From positions 1 through 23,066 of IMG/VR virus record IMGVR_UViG_3300031565_000400: 23,066 bases of DNA; one strand, written 5' to 3'. The position numbers were made by a program, and so were the translations under genes. This document shows positions 13,475 to 20,790 of the stretch, one piece after another. Positions within the stretch are counted from its first letter, which is position 1. Every line of letters begins with the position of its first letter. The stretch comes from a virus. The notes below the pieces were generated by a model that was given only the letters and a program-made list of their open reading frames with translations, was not told where the DNA came from and made no database searches.

Positions 13475-14614
13475 ATGAAAGTAGACGATATCATTCTTCA
13501 AGAAGCCCCATCTAATGGACAGAAGAAGAAGAAATTAAAAAAACGACCAGATATTCTGCCAGACATTGATGATGATGTACGGTACATCAAATTTGATACG
13601 GTATATGGACCATTAATTCAGAAAAATTGCAAAAAAATATTAAAAATTTATAAACAATTTAATGGTTTTAAATTATTATATAGAGGAATAAGTTCAATAC
13701 AGGATTCATTTATTGGGAAATCAATTGACAATCGAAGACCAGTTGATACTAGAAACAGAATACATAAGCAATTAGTCCAACTAATGATAGATACTGGATT
13801 TAAAGCGCATAGAGGTAATAGTATATTTACAACGACCTTCCTTAACCAGGCTGGTCGATATGGTGCTCCATACATTATATTCCCGATTGACGGATTTAAT
13901 TATAGTTGGTCTGTAAAACATGGTGATTTGTTTGGGTCAGTATTAGATGGAATACATGATATCACAGCGGTAGGAACTAACGATATTCTTTTCCCTTATT
14001 TACAACAAGCCGACAAATATGATTATAACTTTGTTAATATGATTGAACGGATGGAAAATCTTGTAAGTAGGTACGAAGACGAAAGTCCAGTAACTGGAAC
14101 GTCAGATTTTAAAATATATGAACGGTTATATACGAATGTATCATCAGCCCTTAATGAGCTAGCAAATAGGATAAATTTTGATTTTAATCTTAATATTGAT
14201 GAAGATGGTATTTCTTTGTCCACAAAACAATTATTAATGGGATATAATAGTCAGATTAAAAAATTAAAATATTCAATTAATAAATTAACTATTATTCTTA
14301 ATACTACACGAGCCTCCACCCACAAATTGATAATATCACTTAAGAAATTCACTGTTGAAACTATTAAAAAACTAACTATTTTTCTGAAAAATGTTATTCA
14401 ATCGGATACTGCTATTAAACAGGTATTTGCCAAATCTCAATTCTCCGATTTAGCATCGAAGAAGAAATTAATTCAAAAAATGGGATTAGTTAGTAACACA
14501 GCATTAGGAACAGCATTGCAAACTAGACATGAGATTTTAATAAGTGGTAGATATTATGCCTTTAACGAAGAAGAATGGCATGTTAAGATTCGGAAATGGA
14601 TCCGATCACTTTAA
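13475..14614 (+). CDS. ADP-ribosyltransferase-like protein with putative capsid-targeting leader
   Basis: 379 residues. The leader MKVDDIILQE ends in L-Q-E before APS and is followed by a Lys-rich linker. LLYRG (67-71, R70), NRRPVDTRNRIH (86-97), NSIFTTTF (115-122) and GRYGAPYIIFPIDGF (127-141) form the N-terminal half of an ART-like fold. RHEILISGRYYAF (351-363, E353) would supply the catalytic glutamate. Together these give an R-S-E type arrangement, as in T4 Alt, which is also packaged and injected. About 200 Lys/Ile-rich residues separate the two halves, unusually far. Enzyme activity is inferred. Its 3' end overlaps the convergent gene by 9 bp. Confidence 0.65.
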   Translation: MKVDDIILQEAPSNGQKKKKLKKRPDILPDIDDDVRYIKFDTVYGPLIQKNCKKILKIYKQFNGFKLLYRGISSIQDSFIGKSIDNRRPVDTRNRIHKQLVQLMIDTGFKAHRGNSIFTTTFLNQAGRYGAPYIIFPIDGFNYSWSVKHGDLFGSVLDGIHDITAVGTNDILFPYLQQADKYDYNFVNMIERMENLVSRYEDESPVTGTSDFKIYERLYTNVSSALNELANRINFDFNLNIDEDGISLSTKQLLMGYNSQIKKLKYSINKLTIILNTTRASTHKLIISLKKFTVETIKKLTIFLKNVIQSDTAIKQVFAKSQFSDLASKKKLIQKMGLVSNTALGTALQTRHEILISGRYYAFNEEEWHVKIRKWIRSL

Positions 14615-15148
14615 ATCTTCTAACGTTGCTAGGATAATATCACCTTTATAGTTATCCCAATTTGTAAATTTGCTGTTGGTGGTAAGCTTTTTCAAATCGT
14701 GGCACCAAACTCCTGGATTCGTTTCATTAAATCCCTGGTCATCAATTTTTAAGAAACAATTGTGTTTTTGAAATTCTTTAATGTATGGAATCGCCAAACT
14801 AACCATTAGCGTTAATTTCTTGGATTTTGGCAAGTGTGGAATTAGACGGCAAAGATCGTTTGGTGCGCCATCTATCGTTACATGAAATTTTTTGAGGAGT
14901 TTTTTTACTGTCTCAGTATCTTCATGTTGCCAGAATTTTAAACTCATATTAGCAGATGCAAATATATGATTGATTTTTTTCTTGGTTCTTTGTTCAGCAA
15001 TTTTATGCCATTTAACAATTTCGGCGTATGGTCTAGGGCCCGCGACAAATAAGGTCAATTCCCCAAATTCAGAGGTGCGCTCGATTTCTTTGCCAACAAA
15101 ATAAACAACCTTTTCTTTATCGTTATGGCCCTGATAGTTTCTTTTCAT
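14606..15148 (-). CDS. Conserved phage-type hypothetical protein
   Basis: 180 residues. The start EKVVYFVGKEIERTSEFGEL, then LFVAGPRPYAEIVKWHKIA and INHIFASANMSLKFW, is a pattern I know from T4-like aquatic phages, without a known role. No membrane segment. AGGA lies before the ATG, 11 bp past the terminator stem of the upstream gene. Confidence 0.75.
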   Translation of the reverse strand: MKRNYQGHNDKEKVVYFVGKEIERTSEFGELTLFVAGPRPYAEIVKWHKIAEQRTKKKINHIFASANMSLKFWQHEDTETVKKLLKKFHVTIDGAPNDLCRLIPHLPKSKKLTLMVSLAIPYIKEFQKHNCFLKIDDQGFNETNPGVWCHDLKKLTTNSKFTNWDNYKGDIILATLEDLK

Positions 15149-15158
15149 TTTAAATCCT

Positions 15159-15188
15159 AAAAAGAAGAAAGGGCAGTTTCCTGCCCTT
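15159..15188 (-). terminator. Rho-independent terminator
   Basis: Minus strand stem AAGGGCAG, loop GAAA, stem CTGCCCTT (15169-15188), then a T-rich tract with five T at 15159-15163. It ends the unit at 15229-15591. Confidence 0.85.
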
Positions 15189-15228
15189 CCTGTACATCTA
15201 TATCAATACTGCTCGATAAAAACTGCGG

Positions 15229-15591
15229 TTAGGCAGTAACCTCCGGCGCCGTAACTTCCGGGGTAATTTCCGGAGCCGCCTCAGGCGTCTTCACCTTGGC
15301 CGGAGCCTTGGCTTTTACTTTAACTGCTCCCTTTTTGGCCGTAACCTTGACGGTCGTGGCACCATTGTATTTGACGTCGGCCGCCTTAAGGGCTTCGCGG
15401 TTTTCACCGGTGAATTCCTTTTGGCTGAGCAAGAACTTGACAACGTCACCCTTTTTCATCGCTTTGGGCAGCTCAATCAAGTTGATATTGGTGTGGCCAC
15501 CTTTATCCAAAACCTTGACACGCGACATTTCATTCGCGAAACGAACCTTCACTTTCCCCTTCATTTTTGAAACTCCAGCAACTTTAAACAT
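15229..15591 (-). CDS. Small conserved phage protein with Lys/Ala/Pro-rich tail
   Basis: 120 residues from ATG 15591, chosen because AAGGAG lies 6 bp upstream; an in-frame ATG at 15615 lacks a ribosome site. Residues 1-65 form a compact domain (MFKVAGVSKMKGKVKVRFAN, then GHTNINLIELPKAM) that I associate with a widespread small protein of aquatic phages. The last 45 residues are low complexity: first Lys/Ala (VKVKAKAPAKVK), then Pro/Glu/Thr repeats (PEITPEVTAPEVTA). The tail resembles histone H1 and may bind nucleic acid. The gene is markedly more GC-rich than its neighbours and has its own promoter and terminator, so strong expression is likely. Confidence 0.75.
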   Translation of the reverse strand: MFKVAGVSKMKGKVKVRFANEMSRVKVLDKGGHTNINLIELPKAMKKGDVVKFLLSQKEFTGENREALKAADVKYNGATTVKVTAKKGAVKVKAKAPAKVKTPEAAPEITPEVTAPEVTA

Positions 15592-15650
15592 AAACTCTCC
15601 TTGGTTGAAAATCAAAAGTATTAACTAACGAAAGTCATACTGTAATCAGT

Positions 15651-15679
15651 ATATTACTACCAAAATGCTTTGGTGTCAA
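15651..15679 (-). promoter_or_regulatory. Sigma70-like promoter with inverted repeats
   Basis: Minus strand TTGACA (15674-15679), 17 bp spacer, TAATAT (15651-15656). The spacer holds ACCAAA/TTTGGT arms, and AACCAA, 5 bp, TTGGTT lies just upstream (15679-15695). These may be operators. Confidence 0.7.
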
Positions 15680-15707
15680 CCAATTTATTTGGTTAATTTC
15701 ACCAAAA

Positions 15708-16082
15708 TCACAGGTATTTTGGGTCTACATTGGTCTCCTCTTTTGATGAGATGATTTCGAATACTGAATTCACCAGGTTGTTTTTAACCAAAATTTCACG
15801 ACGTTGTCCATCAGTCAAATCCATCCATTTTTGCATGATTTCGTCTGTCCCCCAACTTTCTATTGGTGCTTCCCAAACTACCCATTTAAAAATATCTGCA
15901 AATGCTGGTTTATTTGCGATGTCTGCTTTAAATACAGCATTCTCTAATTCTTTTAATAGCATCGAGGTTAAAAATCCACCTGGTGGAAGACCATGAATTA
16001 AATATCCAGCCAAAGCTTCTTGTGTATGTGGCGGAATACTTAAACTATTACGACGGAACGATTCCGCAAGTTTCTTGTCCAT
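15708..16082 (-). CDS. Conserved phage hypothetical protein
   Basis: 124 residues from ATG 16082, one base after the upstream stop. The longer frame from 16139 would overlap the upstream gene by 56 bp. The core IPPHTQEALAGYLIHGLPPG, then GFLTSMLL and KPAFADIFKWVVWEAP, matches a short protein found in many unrelated phages, with the conserved H-T-x-x-A-L, H-G-x-x-P-G-G-F and A-D-I-x-K-W elements. Its role is unknown to me. Confidence 0.8.
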   Translation of the reverse strand: MDKKLAESFRRNSLSIPPHTQEALAGYLIHGLPPGGFLTSMLLKELENAVFKADIANKPAFADIFKWVVWEAPIESWGTDEIMQKWMDLTDGQRREILVKNNLVNSVFEIISSKEETNVDPKYL

Positions 16083-16083
16083 A

Positions 16084-17439
16084 TTAATTAATCCAATATT
16101 TAATTTGAACGATCGGTTGTTTTGCACCATCAATTTCAAACATTAATTGATACACATTACAATCACTGTTTGTTAAATCTGACTGAACACGTCGTTCATA
16201 ACCGGAACCAAAATATGAGTTGTTACGTTGATATTGTGTCTTATAGATTTTAGTAAAATCACCGTTTAGTAAACGATCAGTATGAATATGGTTTTTCTGA
16301 GGCATCTGGTTTGATGCTGGATAAGCTTTTAAATGCGAATCAATTTGATAAAATTCATCATCTTGATTGATGAGCATAAATGTTTTATATTGATAGTTTA
16401 TCACATTAAGCTTGATTTTTGTATCTTCAATAGATATTTTAACATCCTTAGCACTAACTGGTTTATCTGAAACAAATACAACTAATATTTTTTCATTCAT
16501 AGTTTCATGTACGTCATTAGAGGAAATTTGTGCTCTTATCTCAGAAAGTAATTGTTCCATATCAATTTTAAGATCTTGTTTCTTAACAATCGAACTAACC
16601 TTAGTAGATGTAGTAAAAACTACACCAGTTGTATCTCTGAACAATGGTTTTAAAATTGTTTCCATATTATGGACGTTAAGGTTGTTACGTTGTTTTTGTG
16701 TATACACAATGCAATAAAATTTACCTAGATAATGACATTCGCCAGGATAATCTTTACTAAGCATAACAACCTTATCCCCTGGTGTTAATTCTTTAAGAGG
16801 AACAGTTGTAATAAGTTTTTTGGTTGTAACAACAGCCTCTCTATATACGTCCGAATTTTCTGGAAGTAAAACATTTTTAGCGCCATCGCGACCCCAGCAA
16901 CATTTTCCTTGAATAACGCCATTCACAATAGTAGCGCAATCAATAATTCGTTGTAAATTCTCTGACGAGATTTCGAGTTCAAAATCTCGCGGATCAGTAA
17001 CTCGCCATACTACATTACTTCCACTCCACCCACCACCGCGCCGGACCCTTTTATTAATCTCAAATCCCGACAAACTTTCGTTGTCTATAATAGCCGGATA
17101 ACAGTTAAGCATAAATGCTTCCGTACCATCACCTTCAGTAAGGGTGATTTGATCCTGACCTCTAACTTCAAATCTGAGTTGATTTCTCTTGCCGTTAACA
17201 TAGTTATTATACGCCCAGTTATCTTGTGTAATTCTACGTTTTTCAAAGGCAGCATTTTTTTCATAAGGAGACATAAATCCGAGGCGAGTAACGTCTCGAC
17301 TTCTACGCTGAAATGTAACGTATAATTTCTTTGGAATTTTAATCATGTTTTTTTCATAAGGAGACATAAATCCGAGGCGAGTAACGTCTCGACTTCTACG
17401 CTCAAATGTAACGCATAATTTCTTTGGAATTTTAATCAT
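16084..17439 (-). CDS. Large hypothetical protein with duplicated N-terminus
   Basis: 451 residues from ATG 17439; 420 if translation begins at ATG 17346. The first 31 residues (MIKIPKKLCVTFERRSRDVT, then RLGFMSPYEKN) are repeated at once with two substitutions (C to Y, E to Q). The rest is a soluble protein with Gly-rich (VRRGGGWSGSNVVWRV) and Asn/Gln-rich parts and no motif I recognise. KTFMLINQDDEFYQIDSH and QLMFEIDGAKQPIVQIKYW give beta-rich sections. AGGAAA before the first ATG lies in the preceding gene. A neighbour of small unknown genes; may be virion or regulatory. Confidence 0.75.
   Translation of the reverse strand: MIKIPKKLCVTFERRSRDVTRLGFMSPYEKNMIKIPKKLYVTFQRRSRDVTRLGFMSPYEKNAAFEKRRITQDNWAYNNYVNGKRNQLRFEVRGQDQITLTEGDGTEAFMLNCYPAIIDNESLSGFEINKRVRRGGGWSGSNVVWRVTDPRDFELEISSENLQRIIDCATIVNGVIQGKCCWGRDGAKNVLLPENSDVYREAVVTTKKLITTVPLKELTPGDKVVMLSKDYPGECHYLGKFYCIVYTQKQRNNLNVHNMETILKPLFRDTTGVVFTTSTKVSSIVKKQDLKIDMEQLLSEIRAQISSNDVHETMNEKILVVFVSDKPVSAKDVKISIEDTKIKLNVINYQYKTFMLINQDDEFYQIDSHLKAYPASNQMPQKNHIHTDRLLNGDFTKIYKTQYQRNNSYFGSGYERRVQSDLTNSDCNVYQLMFEIDGAKQPIVQIKYWIN
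17254..17439 (-). repeat. 93-bp tandem direct duplication
   Basis: Copies at 17347-17439 and 17254-17346 differ at two internal positions plus the boundary base. Both begin ATGATTAAAATTCC after an A-rich run. The identity extends about 9 bp through the A-run upstream, so slippage or unequal exchange there is likely. Confidence 0.95.
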
Positions 17440-17692
17440 GTTTTTTTCCTAATAATTTAACAATTAATTCAGGCCTAACCCAAGTGTCTAATGTGGTTAC
17501 CTTCGATTCAACCACTTCATATTCTATTACTTCCCATTTCGGAGAAATCTTGTACGGCCCATTAATCATTCTGGTAATATGTGTGCGCAATTGCCCTTCA
17601 GTCCATAGATGACCATGCACGGCCCATTTCGGACTATCACCACGAACTTGATACCATCCAGTTTCCTTATCCCGAACCCGAAACAGCTTCAT
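17432..17692 (-). CDS. Small basic hypothetical protein
   Basis: 86 residues: MKLFRVRDKETGWYQVRGDS, then SPKWAVHGHLWTEGQLRTHI, then a C-terminal VRPELIVKLLGKKHD. The W-x-x-x-G-x-x-W-x-x-x-G pattern is like small phage beta domains that describe a table-like fold, but I name no family. Overlaps both neighbours (4 bp upstream, 8 bp downstream). Confidence 0.7.
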   Translation of the reverse strand: MKLFRVRDKETGWYQVRGDSPKWAVHGHLWTEGQLRTHITRMINGPYKISPKWEVIEYEVVESKVTTLDTWVRPELIVKLLGKKHD

Positions 17693-17934
17693 TCGTCAAT
17701 ATCCAATTCTAATTTGGTGGGCGGAAGGGGAAATTCACCTTGTAATTGCCCGCAATCGAGACAGTAATCAAACTCAATATAATCACCACCACCGATGCCC
17801 ATATCACGAGGAACGTATCCATCATGATTGAGACATTCGGGGCTAGCATTTATTGAAATACTGTTACAATCACTGGATTTCGATCCAATTCCCGCAACCC
17901 GTTTACTATTACACCGTTGACATTTTATAATCAT
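17689..17934 (-). CDS. Small zinc-ribbon protein
   Basis: 81 residues. IKCQRCNSKR near residue 3 and YCLDCGQLQG near residue 58 give two CxxC knuckles for one zinc; ECLNHDGY lies between. Similar small zinc-ribbon proteins are common in phages with a role unknown to me. GGAGG lies upstream; starts within a TAATG junction. Confidence 0.75.
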   Translation of the reverse strand: MIIKCQRCNSKRVAGIGSKSSDCNSISINASPECLNHDGYVPRDMGIGGGDYIEFDYCLDCGQLQGEFPLPPTKLELDIDE

Positions 17935-18341
17935 TATCGCCTACCTCCTTTTATAGTTAACACTCCTTGAGGGAGTGGATCGGCACCTCGCGAGAACCTA
18001 ATAAATTTATCACAATCCTGTATGAACATGGGGCCAACATCCATGCTCACATAATCCTCACCCTGCATTCCTTGCTCCGAATAAGTTACATCAGCAATCG
18101 CTTCTTTGGTGAAGTGAAGCTGTTCGAGATACTTCTTAAAATTTTCTATCCACAGCTCATCGGTATAAATCAGACCATCTTCTTTTACGTCCCAATCATT
18201 AATGTCAAAATGCACCCGCAGTTCACCAAACTTTGATCCGAAGGGGCCGTTTCGAACCAAAAGTTCTAGTAGCTCAAGTCGGACGTCTTTTTCTTGTTGA
18301 CTCCAAAATCCCTTACCATCTGTTTTGCAAGTCGCAATCAT
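17934..18341 (-). CDS. Acidic hypothetical protein
   Basis: 135 residues, acidic and soluble. It begins MIATCKTDGKGFWSQQEKDV and contains VRNGPFGSKFGELRVHF and YVSMDVGPMFIQDCDKFIRF. No motif recognised. Starts in a TAATG junction with the upstream WGR-like gene. Confidence 0.7.
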   Translation of the reverse strand: MIATCKTDGKGFWSQQEKDVRLELLELLVRNGPFGSKFGELRVHFDINDWDVKEDGLIYTDELWIENFKKYLEQLHFTKEAIADVTYSEQGMQGEDYVSMDVGPMFIQDCDKFIRFSRGADPLPQGVLTIKGGRR

Positions 18342-18646
18342 TATTTCACCTTGTTAGCAAGGACACAGAACGAAAGACGTTGTTCTAGGTCGTCGTAAAA
18401 ATGAGGCCAGATTGTCAACATCTGCTGCTCTGACATTTTGTCATAACCTTTCTTCGTTTTTGAGTACTGAAGCTTTTCTAGCTCTTCGCTAGCGTAATAT
18501 CCGACCGCCGGAAATTGCTTGAAGTTAAGAGTTTTACCGCGGCGCCCCCAAAACGTATAATACAGCTTGTCGTTCTGGAAGTAGCCCCAAATCTTGTCAT
18601 TGGTGGAAGTTTTCATCCAACCGATCCATTCAAATTTAAAGTTCAT
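18341..18646 (-). CDS. WGR-like domain protein
   Basis: 101 residues. TNDKIWGYFQNDKLYYTFWG followed by RRGKTLNFKQFP resembles the WGR nucleic-acid-binding domain (aromatic strand, W-G-R turn, F-x-x-F). SKTKKGYDKMS follows at the place where WGR domains have a K-K-x-x-K-G-Y stretch. It may bind DNA or RNA ends. GGAGGG precedes the ATG, which overlaps the previous stop. Confidence 0.6.
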   Translation of the reverse strand: MNFKFEWIGWMKTSTNDKIWGYFQNDKLYYTFWGRRGKTLNFKQFPAVGYYASEELEKLQYSKTKKGYDKMSEQQMLTIWPHFYDDLEQRLSFCVLANKVK

Positions 18647-18927
18647 TTACCCTCCGATATTAGCTTAACAGATTTAGTTAACATGGGTAATACAAAAGCT
18701 TCAAAGCTACGTCCACTACCATCTGCATGATCACCGTCTTTAAACTGTGATGTTAGTGCTGTAATTAATGACGAGTTGTTAATTCCTAAAAGCCAACCAT
18801 GCCCATTCCATTCTACATTAAGGTTATCAATATACTGTGCTTTTACTCGCCCACAAAAACATTGAGACATTACATTTACCCGAAGTGATCGGATATCATT
18901 ACATTTTTCACAACAAAGAAGTTTCAC
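18643..18927 (-). CDS. Hypothetical protein with N-terminal zinc ribbon
   Basis: 94 residues starting at GTG 18927 with AAGGG about 9 bp upstream. LLCCEKCNDI and SQCFCGRVK give two Cys pairs for zinc. The rest (WNGHGWLLGINNSSL and later) is not recognised. Overlaps the next gene by 4 bp. Confidence 0.7.
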   Translation of the reverse strand: MKLLCCEKCNDIRSLRVNVMSQCFCGRVKAQYIDNLNVEWNGHGWLLGINNSSLITALTSQFKDGDHADGSGRSFEAFVLPMLTKSVKLISEGK

Positions 18928-18931
18928 TTAA

Positions 18932-19111
18932 TTAACCCTTCAATTCTTCAAGAAGTTTGTGCGCTTCGTATGCAGCATTCTTCCACACTGCCGCCACCTC
19001 GACCATAAGGTTATATGCCTCTTCTTCATCATCGACCATTTCAGAATCATTAATCAATTTCTCGGCTTTTTTACGCGCCGGTTCAAGTGCTTCGATTTTT
19101 TTATCGGTCAT
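18932..19111 (-). CDS. Small acidic helical protein
   Basis: 59 residues: MTDKKIEALEPARKKAEKLI, then NDSEMVDDEEEAYNLMVEVA and a helical end HKLLEELKG. AAGGA is 8 bp upstream and the ATG overlaps the preceding stop (ATGA at 19108-19111), so it fits the operon well. Probably a helical hairpin; function unknown. Confidence 0.7.
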   Translation of the reverse strand: MTDKKIEALEPARKKAEKLINDSEMVDDEEEAYNLMVEVAAVWKNAAYEAHKLLEELKG

Positions 19112-19290
19112 TTGATTTCCTTTCCAATTCTTAATTTCTGTTTGTAAGAGGTTTTGTTCGGACTAAAGGCACATAGATATGGCCGATAACTAAAGTGATT
19201 GTTTGGGCGATATCCGCAGTTGGCACAAACAAGGAGATCCAATTGTTCGGCTTCTTCTTTGGTGAAGGAAACTTTAATTCGTTTGGCCAT
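19108..19290 (-). CDS. Small basic Cys-containing protein
   Basis: 60 residues from ATG 19290, preferred for its GGAG 9 bp upstream; the longer frame from 19323 overlaps the upstream gene by 50 bp. MAKRIKVSFTKEEAEQLDLL is followed by VCANCGYRP and YLCAF, a possible zinc site. Function unknown. Confidence 0.6.
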   Translation of the reverse strand: MAKRIKVSFTKEEAEQLDLLVCANCGYRPNNHFSYRPYLCAFSPNKTSYKQKLRIGKEIK

Positions 19291-19501
19291 CTTGTTCTCC
19301 GTTACGTTGGGCACGCCGCGCACCTGCGCGATATGCTAGGTCATATCCTAAATGTGTATGTTCATCATATGTTGCAAAAGTACTCGATCTATATCCACGA
19401 TCATATGCAAGCCATCGGATGATTGAATCAAGCACTACCTTAGAACGTAGAAATGTTTTAAAACGATTACCGACTAAATATCTTTCATAACCTTTATTCA
19501 T
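19274..19501 (-). CDS. Small basic hypothetical protein
   Basis: 75 residues, basic (MNKGYERYLVGNRFKTFLRS; later GARRAQRNGEQDGQTN). The motif AYDRGYRSSTFATYDEHTHL suggests a soluble fold. GAGGGA lies before the ATG. Family not recognised. Confidence 0.65.
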   Translation of the reverse strand: MNKGYERYLVGNRFKTFLRSKVVLDSIIRWLAYDRGYRSSTFATYDEHTHLGYDLAYRAGARRAQRNGEQDGQTN

Positions 19502-19524
19502 AATTCCCTCAATTCAATTGTAAG

Positions 19525-19731
19525 TTATTTAACCTTTGCAATAACCCCATTTACTACCTCAACTTGGGCATACCATTTATGCGGTTGAGGATATTGTGGT
19601 CCTTCTATTACATCACGTCCGTTTTGTTTTACCGGAAAAGGACCCGGCGACCAGGTTGTAATTTGTTGACCAGAATCGATTGCATTTTTCAATTCTTTCT
19701 TTGTCTTAAAATTAATTGATGTATAAGCCAT
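19525..19731 (-). CDS. Small hypothetical protein
   Basis: 68 residues: MAYTSINFKTKKELKNAIDS, then a Pro-rich part (TTWSPGPFPVKQNG) and HKWYAQVEVVNGVIAKVK. The W-Y-A-x-V-x-V-x-x-G-x-I-x-K-V end is a beta hairpin seen in many small phage proteins. GGAG upstream of the ATG. Confidence 0.7.
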   Translation of the reverse strand: MAYTSINFKTKKELKNAIDSGQQITTWSPGPFPVKQNGRDVIEGPQYPQPHKWYAQVEVVNGVIAKVK

Positions 19732-19733
19732 TA

Positions 19734-19949
19734 TTAGTCTCCAATGTTTGGCGGAAAATTTTCCATTAAGTCAGCCATAAAATCTTGCATCTTCATCATG
19801 GCCTTTTGCGACTCAATTTCGCACTTGCAATCCTTAGCAGAACAAAACATGCCGTTGTCGTTTGTGCGGTCGATTGGCAATCCAGAAATCTCGCATGTGA
19901 TTTCGAGATCCATTTGATTCTTGCCGATTTTGGTTTGTTTAATTTTCAT
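19734..19949 (-). CDS. Small Cys-rich hypothetical protein
   Basis: 71 residues. CEISGLPIDRTNDNGMFC and KDCKCEIES give four Cys that may bind zinc. The helical end contains Met-rich KAMMKMQDFMADLMENF. Two bases separate it from the downstream gene, and it overlaps the upstream gene by 4 bp. Function unknown. Confidence 0.7.
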   Translation of the reverse strand: MKIKQTKIGKNQMDLEITCEISGLPIDRTNDNGMFCSAKDCKCEIESQKAMMKMQDFMADLMENFPPNIGD

Positions 19950-20170
19950 GGAAGTACCTTTTTAAATTTGGGGAGATAACGGCGATATGCTTTAAGCCAT
20001 ATTTCACTGCCTGGACCATGTTCCAATTTAGAATATGGAAAAGTATGCTTTAGATAAGCGTTATACCATAAACATTGTGCCGCTGCATTGGCAGCATTTT
20101 TCGCTGTTCGGTAAGTCCTGCCGCTAATGACTACCGCGGTTGTAAATTTAGCATCCAACTTCATCGTCAT
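19946..20170 (-). CDS. Small basic hypothetical protein
   Basis: 74 residues from ATG 20170, the third of a run of ATG codons and the one 6 bp after GGAG; ATG 20164 is also possible. The core KFTTAVVISGRTYRTAKNAA, then NAYLKHTFPYSKLE and a basic end. Overlaps the upstream acidic gene by 23 bp. No family recognised. Confidence 0.6.
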   Translation of the reverse strand: MTMKLDAKFTTAVVISGRTYRTAKNAANAAAQCLWYNAYLKHTFPYSKLEHGPGSEIWLKAYRRYLPKFKKVLP

Positions 20171-20327
20171 CATCATCTCCAAAGAAGCCGTTGGCGCCGC
20201 ACATGTCCCCCACGTCATATTCGCTCATGTAATTCACACAAGCTAGGATAACTGTATCCTTGTCAAGGATGCCCTGCTCAACTAGGTCGAGTAGTTTGCG
20301 GGTGGATTGTCTACTTTCGTTTGCCAT
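20148..20327 (-). CDS. Small acidic conserved phage protein
   Basis: 59 residues from ATG 20327, with AGGAG 9 bp upstream; the open frame to 20438 was not used. MANESRQSTRKLLDLVEQGI, then LDKDTVILACVNYMSEYDVG and a very acidic end (GDDDDDEVGC). This is the pattern of a small protein I know from large phages, role unknown. May be a nucleic-acid mimic or a partner of a basic protein, by charge only. Confidence 0.7.
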   Translation of the reverse strand: MANESRQSTRKLLDLVEQGILDKDTVILACVNYMSEYDVGDMCGANGFFGDDDDDEVGC

Positions 20328-20338
20328 ACTTATTTCTC

Positions 20339-20503
20339 CTAGAGTGAGTAAAGAATAACAAATGCCGAAATGCTTCCAGCCATTAAAAATGTTTGTCCCT
20401 GCGAAACCGCTTGTCCACGTGCTGCTCGGGCAACGCAAGTAAAACCATATGCGATCCCTGCTGTTAGTGACATAAATTTCATAAGCATAATAAGTTCAAT
20501 CAT
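20339..20503 (-). CDS. Small two-helix membrane protein
   Basis: 54 residues from ATG 20503, with AGGAG 8 bp upstream; the frame to 20623 was rejected as overlap. Two hydrophobic segments (residues 2-24 and 37-54) flank ARAARGQAVSQGQ. Belongs to a run of four genes with near-identical TAGGAGAA/CAGGAGAA ribosome sites. Could be part of a lysis or membrane-modifying set; no direct evidence. Confidence 0.65.
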   Translation of the reverse strand: MIELIMLMKFMSLTAGIAYGFTCVARAARGQAVSQGQTFLMAGSISAFVILYSL

Positions 20504-20504
20504 T

Positions 20505-20771
20505 TTAGTTCTCCTGAAATTGATGTTTGTTTTTACTTCGATTAAGAGCGTTTTGTGTACGTTGATAATGTGCTTCGCGCATCTCTGCCGGAGTAAGAAC
20601 CCGATTAGGTTCCTCAAATTCAACTACCGATATAACTGCATTTTTGTTCTTCTTCTTTTTATCAGCATATATATCACGCAATTGCATAATGGAGAAAAAC
20701 AGCATACCGAGTGCCCAAGCGTACATAACCAGGTCGTTTCCCATTTGCTGAACAAAGACAATTAAGCTCAT
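20505..20771 (-). CDS. Membrane-anchored protein with basic tail
   Basis: 88 residues from ATG 20771 (TAGGAG 8 bp upstream); TTG at 20777 is a less likely start. One N-terminal membrane segment (about 12-31), then a basic cytoplasmic tail (ADKKKKNKNAVISV) with TPAEMREAHYQRTQNALNRS. One base separates it from the next gene. Function unknown. Confidence 0.7.
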   Translation of the reverse strand: MSLIVFVQQMGNDLVMYAWALGMLFFSIMQLRDIYADKKKKNKNAVISVVEFEEPNRVLTPAEMREAHYQRTQNALNRSKNKHQFQEN

Positions 20772-20790
20772 CTTCAATTCTCCTAGTTAA

